Below, piece after piece: positions 38,354 to 47,561 of a stretch of 64,000 nt of DNA. Every line of letters starts with the position of its first letter. Positions within the stretch are counted from its first letter, which is position 1. Position numbers and translations under genes: made by a program. A model generated the notes under the pieces. The model searched no databases. It had not been told where the DNA came from and saw only the letters and a list, made by a program, of their open reading frames with translations. Origin of the DNA: Debaryomyces hansenii CBS767 (lineage: Eukaryota; Ascomycota; Pichiomycetes; Serinales; Debaryomycetaceae); assembly GCF_000006445.2 (NCBI RefSeq), contig NC_006048.2:1798001-1862000 (forward strand), read 5' to 3'.

Positions 38354-38632
38354 ATGTCTAAGTTTATCTTACCAAATACTTTGAGGGAATTAAGATTTCA
38401 CTTATCCCAAACTGGTGAAGCTTCCATACCATTAAGAAAATTTTTAACCGCCAATTATCCATCATTAAAGACTCAACTGAACTACAAGTTGCCAATTTTA
38501 ATTAGAGAATCTTACGGTATTCCACCAAGTATAACTGCTAGATTCGAAAAAGGTATGGAAATAAAAAATAACGTCGAAGGATTAGACGAAAAGGGAATCG
38601 AAGGTATCTTCAAAGATTTATTGAAGAATTAA
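38354..38632 (+). CDS. Mitochondrial complex I subunit NDUFA2/B8-type (L51/S25/CI-B8 domain)
   Basis: 92 residues. A single thioredoxin-fold L51/S25/CI-B8 domain: LRELRFHLSQTGEASIPLRKFL, LPILIRESYGI and a C-terminal helix. The PxLPILIRE block and length match the NDUFA2/B8 accessory subunit of NADH:ubiquinone oxidoreductase rather than a mitoribosomal protein. S. cerevisiae has no complex I, so this gene marks a Crabtree-negative, complex-I-bearing yeast. A CTG codon at 38477-38479 precedes NYKLPILIRE, where the human protein has Ala; Ser is a better fit than Leu. Confidence 0.88.
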   Translation: MSKFILPNTLRELRFHLSQTGEASIPLRKFLTANYPSLKTQLNYKLPILIRESYGIPPSITARFEKGMEIKNNVEGLDEKGIEGIFKDLLKN

Positions 38633-38757
38633 TTTCACCATGGCGAACTCTGATTTGCCCAATCAATATATATACACTGCATAAGTTACACTTACTTAAT
38701 ATTACAAAAAAATATATATTTTAAGTTAAAAAATTACGAATGTAGTAAATATAGGTT

Positions 38758-39831
38758 TTAAGCAGAATAGTTGTTACCAAATTGATAAATACCCCAACCT
38801 AAACTAGCAACATTGTCATTATATAATTCCTTGATTGGTTCTTCCTTTCCGTCAACAATACCACTAGCAACCACAATCGGTACAAAATGCTCTAATGTAG
38901 GATGGGCCAGGAATAATAATTTAGGGTAGTTGGTTTGCAAGCCTTTCAAATTTTCCAAGACATTGTCTGTATTGGTAATCGATTTAGTTAATAATTGATT
39001 GAACAGCTTAGTATATGGCATAACCTTTCCTGGTACTCTAAACGAAGAGAGATCTCTCAAGTTGTGGACAGACATTCCCGAGCAGATAACCATTCCTTTA
39101 AGATACCTTTGCTGACTCTCATCCCATATCAAATTCTCTCTGAACTTCGACAATACCTGACCTAACTTGTGATGCGAATCAAAATCCTTTTCGTCACCAG
39201 TTAAAGAAACTTGAATTAAAGAAGTTTCCGGTAAGTCCAAGCCCTTCACTACTGGCTGTTCCTTCGACAACGTATTATAGTCCAGGAATGCAACCTTCAA
39301 CGGCACCCACACCCCGTGGTCAATTCCACGTTCGGTGAGCTCACTATGGAAACCTCCTTTCTCAAGCTCTTGCTTGATTTCTTGTGCAACTGCTAAATTG
39401 TTGTTCGTATGAAATTCTTCCTTGTACATATGGTCTGGGAACCCATAGAAATCGTATATAAGTGGATTTTCCTTCCCTGACTTCGGAACACTAACCTCTA
39501 CCAACTTACGACCACTCGACTGCCAATGTGCTGAAACAACAATTATATAATCCGGTTTCCATTCCTTCTTGATCTGCGTCCCAAGCTTCTTAAGAAGGTT
39601 CCATGCACCCTTGTTCCCAAAAGCATCATCCTCGTACATAAACGTAGGTCCTCCATGGCTGACAAAATATGTTGGAAATGGATGTGGGTTTTTTTGCGTT
39701 GCAGCATGCGCCGCTCCGCTAGCAACATTGATCCCGTTACTGATCGAACTGATATTCTTAGTAGACATTCTTCTAATAATTAGCATATATATGGTTGAAA
39801 TGATTAACCCTAATAGAATTTCAAACTTCAT
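38758..39831 (-). CDS. LigB-type extradiol dioxygenase family (4,5-DOPA dioxygenase-like)
   Basis: 357 residues. A short hydrophobic N-terminus (MKFEILLGLIISTIYMLII) may be an anchor or signal; a second ATG at codon 22 (MSTKNISS) would give a soluble form. The class III extradiol/DODA fold is shown by FVSHGGPTFMYED, YIIVVSAHWQSS, LIYDFYGFP, RGIDHGVWVPLKVAF and LIQVSLTG, with metal-binding His residues in SHGGP, SAHW and DHGVW. Relatives include plant DOPA dioxygenase and bacterial YgiD. The physiological substrate in yeasts is unknown. The fold and metal ligands are clear; the role is not. Confidence 0.88.
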   Translation of the reverse strand: MKFEILLGLIISTIYMLIIRRMSTKNISSISNGINVASGAAHAATQKNPHPFPTYFVSHGGPTFMYEDDAFGNKGAWNLLKKLGTQIKKEWKPDYIIVVSAHWQSSGRKLVEVSVPKSGKENPLIYDFYGFPDHMYKEEFHTNNNLAVAQEIKQELEKGGFHSELTERGIDHGVWVPLKVAFLDYNTLSKEQPVVKGLDLPETSLIQVSLTGDEKDFDSHHKLGQVLSKFRENLIWDESQQRYLKGMVICSGMSVHNLRDLSSFRVPGKVMPYTKLFNQLLTKSITNTDNVLENLKGLQTNYPKLLFLAHPTLEHFVPIVVASGIVDGKEEPIKELYNDNVASLGWGIYQFGNNYSA

Positions 39832-40187
39832 AAAGCGTAAAGTCGTAGTTTTTCATATAATCGTAGTTTTCGTCTGCCTTAAATAGAATGATCATAGTAA
39901 TTAGTCTGAATAATACTATTTCTAAGCTTTACTAAAGGCCTTACTAACGGTTAGAATACTGATTTTAGCCGAACTTGTCGCAAGCTTACTTAATTATCAG
40001 AACAGAAAATTTAGACAATGTATTTCGCAATTTAACAAAAACATGACATATAAGGAATTATCAATAGTAAACAATAGTAGAACAGAAAACAATTAGTCTT
40101 GGGGGAAGTATAAAGAATACATATTTCAGCAGAACTTGAAATTAAATTAAGTCTTTATCAAAAATACGTAAGAAAAAGTGACTTATA
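39832..40187. other. Divergent promoter, dioxygenase / SEG1-like
   Basis: 356 bp, AT-rich. No gene, RNA or clear regulatory motif recognised. Confidence 0.4.
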
Positions 40188-43100
40188 ATGGTTAATTTTT
40201 TCTCTAAAGGCAGAGTAAGTATCAGGAGACGCCCTATGGCATCGAAAGAGACTAGGAATAGTGCAATGCGATGAAACATTACTAACGAAGCCAATTAGCG
40301 GAGACCAGACTCTTATCAAGGATTTAGTAAATATACCGACGAATTGAACAGGTATCTGAACCAAGAAAGTAACAATGTTGCTGGAGTAGCTAGTACAGGA
40401 ATATCCAGAAGTCAATCGATGACTCAGGGAGCAGGACAGGCGGCGATGATAGCGCTCCAGAGACATAACCAACAGCAGAACCTGCTGACGCCACGCCAGG
40501 GAGCAGGGGTGAAACAGCCGGTAAGAAGGGCCAATTCGTTGACAGCAGCGTCAAATAGGTCGAATTCGATGAGAAGCTATACGTACCATCCCAAGCCATC
40601 GTACACAGTTGGTCAGCCACTCGGAAGCACCAATCAAGGAGGGGCCAGGAGATTTAACTCGTTGAACAGCAAATCTAGTGTCGGATCCTACCATAAGCCC
40701 GGTGCTAGGGCGAATTCGTTAACATCTCAGAATTCGTTTGTGAGATCAAGAAGTCCACCAGTACTTTATGAACAAGACGAGGGAGAAGAGGAAGGTGATG
40801 TTACTGTCACCACCAAAACGACCAAAGTTGTAGATTCTCAAGGTAGAGTGCTGTCGGTAACAGTGGAGACCATAAAGACGTTTGCAGATGGATCCACAGT
40901 TACTAACACTACCACAAAGAACATTTCAAGAAACAATTCGAGAGCCAATTCGTTGAATTCACAATCAATGGCGTCGAAGGGTAATTCAGGCAAACATAAT
41001 TCGATGCTATCAAATAATGCCGGTGGAAGTTACAATCTCTCGAAAATCGACGAAGATTTGCAAGACTTTGATTATAATTACGAACTTGACCATGATACTT
41101 TAACCCAAAAGGGTCACGGTCATCCGCATGTGGATAATGCCATGTATGACCTGATTCATGATGAGAACTTTCACGGACAGGGTTTGCGTTTGAACCATGG
41201 CTCAACATGCCACGGAGATGATTTTGGATCACCAGAATTACATTCGTATGGTGGCGGTGGTAATGAATCGATATATAGCACTGGCCTCAAATCAATTACC
41301 AGCGAATCATCGAAACCTTTGAAGTCAATTTTGAAAAAGAAGAATAATATAAATGATAAAGGACCTGATGATGCGGAAGGCTTTGCAGATGCGGTAGATG
41401 AGTTGCAAAGTAATCAATTGGATACTAAACAAAACGATACTCAACATCCATACAAAAGTTTAAGTAGTCCTCAGTTCAACGAGCCACCTAAATTCAGAGT
41501 TCCTCAATCCCCAAATATGCAAGCACCTCAACAACCGAATAGAATCAGCACAAATACCGGTAATAAGAGAACGCACTCTCTTATGTCGTCGCCAATATCA
41601 AGACACGACGATGTATTATCCGACAAATCGGAGGCGTCAAATTCTATAAAATTTCTGGAGAAACACGAAACCATTCCAATATTTTATAATGATAATAAAC
41701 CCAAGGAACCTGAACATGCCAAGTCTTCAGATAAAGACTTTTACAGTATTGCAATGCAAGTTGCGATGGAGAGAGTATATGGTAATAAAGAATACCAGCA
41801 ATCGCCAAAGTTGGAAGGAAAGAGGGCAATGTCCTTGAATTCTCACACATCTCCTATTCAAGAGCCAAAGAAGGAAAACAGGACACAGGAATTAAATGAG
41901 CAAGGTGTAAATGATGACTATGTTTATCAAAATCATCATAAAGATTTTGTGGGTCTTTCATTGAGAGATAATGTAGAACCTAAGCAAACAAGTAGAAAAG
42001 AAAGAGCGAAGGAAGAAAAAAAGCAGCAAAAGTCTGAAATGAAAGAACAGAAGCAGAAAATGAAAGAAAAAGAGAAAGAAGAAGCTGAAAATTTGAAGAC
42101 TTCGTCGAAAGAACAGAAGAAGTCTCAGAAAGCTCAAAAGCACGGAAGGTTTGCATCCTTGTTTGGTAGAAGGAAGAGCACTTCCAATGATGATTCAATT
42201 TTGACTAGCGATGGAGAATTGAATAAGCATGGTACAGATAATAACTCACAGCCAACGGCATCCAATAATAATCCTATTCATGAGAGTGCCAAGTCAGTTG
42301 GCTCTGAAGCCGAATATCAAAAACTAAACCATAAAGATTTTGGTCAAGAAGATACTTCAAGAGCTGGAGGTAAGGTTAAAAATGAAGGAGCAGCGGGCTT
42401 TACAGTTCTCAATCCTGAAACGGAGCGCGGCAATGGATCGAATATAGAAACGCAACCTATAACAAATAACAGTACTTCGATCCCTATTCGAGACCCAAAT
42501 TATAGACGTAATTTAGACCCTAATCAAAGCCATGTGAATCAAGGATTGAACAATAACAAACCTGAATATGATACTTCGGTGGGATATATATCGAATCGGG
42601 ACAACTCTTTTAATAATGCTCCACCGAGACCAGTATTTAGTAATGAAGGTTCTGGGTCATATTCCATGAGATTTCCTCGTACTGATAGTGCTACATCTGA
42701 TACTAAAAACTTGGAAGATTTGCCTAGCCGTCGTGATGAAACTGGTTTAAATTTAAATTCTGAACCGCAAGTTCGAAACGTTGAAGATTCGAATGCTGGG
42801 CAACAACGTTTTCAAGATATGGCCGGCCCAGTGCCGGATGTTGATTCATCTATACTCAGAGCAATTGTTCAAAATGAATCGGAGGTCGACCCTTCATTCA
42901 ACCACGATGAACCTGATTTGATCCAGAAAACTACACTTGATCCTTCTGCTAATCTTATAAATGATCGGACATCAGTGTACTCAAATGATGCTGAAGAAAA
43001 ACGTAAGGGTAAGGTATTAGATCCGATCACTGTACCAGTTCTCAACGAAATTAAATCTGAAACAACAAGTATTGAAAGTCAATCCAATAAGTACAAAGAT

Positions 43101-44006
43101 CTTGGAACAGAGCTTGAGTCAAATAACGACAATGACGCAGATGAGTTATTTGGATCCGAGGATGTTCATGGCTATCCAGAGCCTGGTCGGGAAGTTCGTG
43201 ATCAAGACATCCAAGAGAAGAAAGGTAATTCCAGCCAAACTTTGCAGGAATCCTTTAATAATGAAGAGATACCTAAGCCAGATTTTGTACGTCAAATATC
43301 GAGTAACGATGATTTAATTGATGAGGCAGTCTTAGTTAATGAAGATGACGTCAAGGGGTATGATAATATTAATACGTTATCTGACGATCCAATCACATCG
43401 AGCGTAGCCCAAAATCAATACTCTCAGGAACCGATTATTTCCAATTTTGAGGATCAAAATAATGTGAATCCTGCGGTTGCTGGTACTAACAACCAGACTT
43501 CAAGTAGTAAGTATAATGACTCTGAAGAACTTGGTCGGGCCCCAGAGTATGAAAAAAGTTTTATGGGGAAGATTGATTCTCCATCTCAAGCTGGGGAGAC
43601 ATTTTCAAATAATAAGGAACCTGTCGATTTTTCTCCAGCAAGTGTTAATGGTGCGTTGGAGCATAATAATTTTAATAAGACTAGCAATTTGAGCAATAGT
43701 GAAGCTGCCAATAATCTGCCTCAGAATTTGCAGTCGACAGAGCCAATTCATGATGGGTTTACCACTAATGAAGCTACTAATAAAGGTACCGGTAATGCTG
43801 CAGATGCTACAGAAGCTGCTAATCGCGACCAATTACAATCAACATATTTACCAAAATCCTCCTTTGAACATATGCAGAGAGAAGAAAGTGGTTCACCAGT
43901 GGTTGTCCACGATGATCACGACATTAATGAGACCAAGCCTTCAAAGAAAGGTAATAAGTTTAAGCAAAAGCTTTTCAAGTATTTTGTTAATTCTTACAAT
44001 AATTGA
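40188..44006 (+). CDS. Large disordered eisosome-type protein, Seg1/Seg2-like (spliced)
   Basis: Two exons: 40188-40214 (nine codons, MVNFFSKGR) and 40299-44006. The 84-bp intron has donor GTAAGT, branch TACTAAC at 40280-40286 and acceptor TTAG. The junction reads MVNFFSKGR|RRPDSYQGFSKYTDEL, and splicing replaces a start that otherwise lacks an ATG. The product has 1244 residues, almost wholly low-complexity. Repeated RxNSL(N/T)S motifs lie in the first 230 residues, around a conserved-looking block VTTKTTKVVDSQGRVLSVTVETIK. A Lys/Glu coiled stretch lies in the middle, and KKGNKFKQKLFKYF ends the protein. The block and the arginine-rich N-terminus resemble Seg1/Seg2, which stabilise eisosomes at the plasma membrane. 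The family call is moderate. Confidence 0.72.
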
Positions 44007-44152
44007 TCGTTTGATGTGTTAAGATTGTTTTTATTTATTTTGTCAAATATAATGTAAATTTATATAGTTTAATAATTAATGTTTATTTATTATCAGTTGT
44101 TTCATTACTTTCGTGATACAGGCGTGTAACCTTTTTATAGTCAGAGAAGGCA

Positions 44153-45040
44153 TTATCTCATCAGAAAACAATAGTTGAATACCCTACTAAACCTATTTCC
44201 GTTATGGATAGGCTTATTTATCACTGGAATTGTCATGTTTTCTTTCCTTATTTCTTTTAGTCGATCTTTAAAATGCATTAAATATTCTTTCGAGAAACTG
44301 TCGTTTAAAGAAGAAATGCTTTCAACATCTTCTGACAGATTCTCCTGTTGTCTAATAAAAACATCTTTCAGATTGGAATCTTTTAAGTTTCTCTTAGCTC
44401 CGTCTTTCCTTACGTAGAATAAATTGTCATTATTTTTTAAATGGTAAGTGGTATGTTCACTTCGGTATTTAAGTTTTCTTCTTTCTTCTTGAGAATTCAT
44501 CTGGTTCATATCTGACTCATTATTAAACTTCAATGTGTTTAGCACATTCACTAAGCTGCTGACATCCGATTCAGCGAACGACAGTAACGAGACATCAAAT
44601 AATTGCTCATAAGCCGGCTCCTTACTTTCAAATATTTTACATGTATCTATAGTTAGCTCCAATGTTTGTAATGATAGAGAAGAACTTTGTATATTTTCTA
44701 AGTTAACTCTCTGAGAGTCAACGATTTGTTTTTCGGAGACTAACTCATCGTCACTTGAGTTAAATTGATGCTCTAATTCATCGGAATCACAGTTCTCTAT
44801 GTTAGACTTAGTTTCACTTCCAAACAGGCTATATGTGGCAGAAGGAAGGCTCATCGAACTTGAAGAATATATTTTGGATCTCTTTATATCATTCTTTGCT
44901 CCTGAAACTATACCTTGTTTATTATGGATTTGTAAGATGGGCATTGATGGCCATTTGTTTAATCTATTTAAAAACCTTTTATAAGCGGCTTCCTCATAAG
45001 ATACTAAGTGTGTCTTAGCTTTATATTTAGAATTCATCAT
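44153..45040 (-). CDS. Unrecognised protein, 295 aa
   Basis: I do not recognise this family. The protein is hydrophilic and Ser/Asp/Glu-rich with basic ends: MMNSKYKAKTHLVSYEEAAYKRFLNRLNKWPSMP at the start and NRFSRVFNYCFLMR at the end, the latter a possible amphipathic helix. There is no signal peptide or membrane segment. A conserved-looking N-terminal block (VSYEEAAYKRFLNRLNKW) may be an interaction helix. It converges with the SEG1-like gene. Gene status rests on length, the double ATG and lack of a better frame. Confidence 0.65.
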   Translation of the reverse strand: MMNSKYKAKTHLVSYEEAAYKRFLNRLNKWPSMPILQIHNKQGIVSGAKNDIKRSKIYSSSSMSLPSATYSLFGSETKSNIENCDSDELEHQFNSSDDELVSEKQIVDSQRVNLENIQSSSLSLQTLELTIDTCKIFESKEPAYEQLFDVSLLSFAESDVSSLVNVLNTLKFNNESDMNQMNSQEERRKLKYRSEHTTYHLKNNDNLFYVRKDGAKRNLKDSNLKDVFIRQQENLSEDVESISSLNDSFSKEYLMHFKDRLKEIRKENMTIPVINKPIHNGNRFSRVFNYCFLMR

Positions 45041-45523
45041 TGCAGTGATTATTTATTACATATATGTACTGTAAGCACCCTTGAACAATTTAAGTTCATG
45101 GGTTTGTGGTTAAATTTGCACCCATTTAATTTATCTGAAAATGTTATCACGAAATCATCAAACTTCAAGGTCTTCTTGAATTTATACAACACTGTTAGAT
45201 TAATCATCAATTTGAGATTATCGCCTAGATAATAACAAGCCATCGATACATTCTATATTCATCGTCAACGCATTGAACATTTTCTAACATAGGTTAGATT
45301 CAGTCAATACTAGAAACAAAAAAAAACCACAATTATCTATCCAACAACTAAATATGTCCGCAGTTATTGGAGAAAACACTTATATTATGTACTGTGCTGG
45401 AAGGTAAGTATATAGTAGATACGGTATTATCGTTAATTTTCGATTTAGAGTAGATTGCGAAGATCATTTGAATCGAAATAAATTCTTGAGCAAAATACTA
45501 TAATTAATCCTAAACTCATAATT
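45041..45523. other. Divergent intergenic region with possible small ORFs
   Basis: 483 bp. On the plus strand, ATG at 45354 opens a 17-codon frame (MSAVIGENTYIMYCAGR) ending in a perfect GTAAGTA donor. Removing 45404-45448 would extend it to 34 codons ending at 45503. It may be a small spliced gene or a leader uORF of the ankyrin-BTB gene. On the minus strand a 64-codon frame lies at 45243-45049. Neither is supported by homology. Confidence 0.35.
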
Positions 45524-47434
45524 ATGACAGTGGGGCAACCAACATCAATTAATGATGAATTAGACGAGTCAATAGAGGAGCTCACTTATGTGACATTTCC
45601 TATGAATTATGACCACATGCCTTCTGCAATCCATCAAATAGATACACCTCCCCAAACAGCTGATGGTTCCGGCCAAGATCTTATTAAAGTGTTTAATAAT
45701 TTATGTATGAGCTGCCGCGCAGGAGATATTGATACAGTGGACTCTTTACTTTCAACGCCAGAACTCAACATTAATCAGGTGGATGAATGGGATTATTCGC
45801 CATTGATTTTGGCGTCGTTATGCGGGCATACAAAGATCGTTGAATTATTACTATCAAGAGGCGCTGTTTGTGACAGAGATACTTTTCAAGGAGCTAGGTG
45901 TATTTACGGTGCATTGAATGATACGATACGTGACTTGTTGATAAGTTTTGATATATCCAAAACTGTTGATATGTCACAGCCCTTTGCCGGTCACATTTCT
46001 TCTATATTGAATCCATTGAATCAAATGCCCACAAGCGATATATTGTTCCGATTTCCTCATATTAATGGCACTTTGACTAGAGACTTACAAATTTTCCGAT
46101 TAAATAGATTCATCTTGGCGGCAAGGAGTCCATATTTCTTCGATAAATTGAAGAAAGGTGGTGCATGGAATCTGAAAACAATAATTGATATGCCGTCTTC
46201 TACAAATCCTGCTGTTTTCAAAATGATTGTGGATTATATGTATTTGAGAACTGATGGACTTCCTATTGACCAACTGAAGACTCAAGATCAATTAGTAAAG
46301 TTTGCGGCCAAATTGAAATTGGGAGATTTACTAACGAATATTGAAATGATAAAGGAAACTAATAATGATAAAGAAAAAGCAAAGGCGAAACATAGTGCGT
46401 CTTTTATGTACGTTGAAAAAGCAAGAAAGGATATGGACTCATTTTTGGTGTCCAGTATTATAGGAAACAGGGTTGTTTCAAAGCTCGAATTAGGTAAAGA
46501 AATAGACTTCGAGGAAATTAATCCAGAACTTCATATCGATGAAAATCAGAAAGCCGAACTTTTAAACTCATCATCGATACCAGATACAATCGTATCTGTT
46601 ATAGATGCCGATTCCGAATCGATAGTTTATTTACCAGTGCATAAGGCAATCATGGCCAGATCTGAATATTTTGAAACTATGTTCAAATCAGATATATTCT
46701 TGTCTTCACAGGAAGACTTACCAATCCTCAAAGACTATGAGAAGACTTTGAACAAAGTAATTATCGATAGACCGCTTATACTACCAGTTCACATTCCTGT
46801 CATTCAAATATCCACATACACATCTAATTTTGAAGTAGCCAAGATCATATTGTCGTTTTTGTATCATGACGATGTTCCTCCGATTCCATTGATATTCACT
46901 ATCGAGTTGCTATTTGCAGCTGATGAACTATTCTTAGATAGGCTCAAGACAATGTGTGCTGTGAATATTACATCCAATTTTTCGAAGCTTACATTTTCTG
47001 AATTCCAATCCTTGTTTGAAAGAGTTGGCTACAGTGCGTATGATTTAATCAGAGTATCATGGCAAACTAGATGTGATAAGTTGGAACAGCATGTATCGAA
47101 ATTAATTGCTCATAATCTTGAAAGAATTAGCGATGATGAAGTTGAGAGATCGCAGTTTTGTTCTCTCATTGAAGAAAGTGCCTCCAGAATTCAAGAAAGA
47201 CAAGATACAGATACTATCGAACTAATCGACGATATTCGTTATTATATAGCCAAGAAATATTCTGTCAATGATGAATTTACTGATTTCGAACCGATAGCAG
47301 AGCATTTTAGGGAAAGTGACCCTACTTATGTTGCTGCCGAAGATATCCAAATCTATAAAAACGCTTTGTCCAAATATGAAAGGGAAATTGACATGATTGA
47401 TGCCTTACTAGATGATTTACTGTTAGGAGCTTGA
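45524..47434 (+). CDS. Ankyrin-repeat and BTB/POZ protein (YIL001W-like, ABTB1 type)
   Basis: 636 residues. N-terminal ankyrin repeats (about 50-130) include CMSCRAGDIDTVDSLLS and DYSPLILASLCGHTKIVELLLSRGA. Two BTB/POZ-like domains follow: DILFRFPHINGTLTRDLQIF with LAARSPYFFDKL, then SIVYLPVHKAIMARSEYFETMF. A helical C-terminus closes the protein. The architecture matches fungal relatives of human ABTB1 and S. cerevisiae YIL001W, proposed as Cul3-type or other ubiquitin-ligase adaptors. The function in yeast is not established. A possible upstream small ORF lies in its leader. Confidence 0.88.
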   Translation: MTVGQPTSINDELDESIEELTYVTFPMNYDHMPSAIHQIDTPPQTADGSGQDLIKVFNNLCMSCRAGDIDTVDSLLSTPELNINQVDEWDYSPLILASLCGHTKIVELLLSRGAVCDRDTFQGARCIYGALNDTIRDLLISFDISKTVDMSQPFAGHISSILNPLNQMPTSDILFRFPHINGTLTRDLQIFRLNRFILAARSPYFFDKLKKGGAWNLKTIIDMPSSTNPAVFKMIVDYMYLRTDGLPIDQLKTQDQLVKFAAKLKLGDLLTNIEMIKETNNDKEKAKAKHSASFMYVEKARKDMDSFLVSSIIGNRVVSKLELGKEIDFEEINPELHIDENQKAELLNSSSIPDTIVSVIDADSESIVYLPVHKAIMARSEYFETMFKSDIFLSSQEDLPILKDYEKTLNKVIIDRPLILPVHIPVIQISTYTSNFEVAKIILSFLYHDDVPPIPLIFTIELLFAADELFLDRLKTMCAVNITSNFSKLTFSEFQSLFERVGYSAYDLIRVSWQTRCDKLEQHVSKLIAHNLERISDDEVERSQFCSLIEESASRIQERQDTDTIELIDDIRYYIAKKYSVNDEFTDFEPIAEHFRESDPTYVAAEDIQIYKNALSKYEREIDMIDALLDDLLLGA

Positions 47435-47447
47435 TTATCATATTTTA

Positions 47448-47455
47448 TCACGTGA
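47448..47455. promoter_or_regulatory. TCACGTGA E-box upstream of RRP12
   Basis: Perfect palindrome 107 bp before the RRP12 start, directly after the ankyrin-BTB gene. It is followed by a TGAAAAAAAAATTAATT stretch that loosely resembles an RRPE. Confidence 0.5.
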
Positions 47456-47561
47456 GTTTGATCTCTTCGCATCTCAGAATGAAAAAAAAATTAATTGGGA
47501 CTTTGATGCATAAGAAGTAGATATAGCTTAAATAGTTAATAAAGGATATTTGATAATAAGA

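Noticed and set aside
45049..45243. 64-codon minus-strand frame upstream of the 44153-45040 gene
   Set aside because: No recognisable motif; no donor or branch to make it a first exon.
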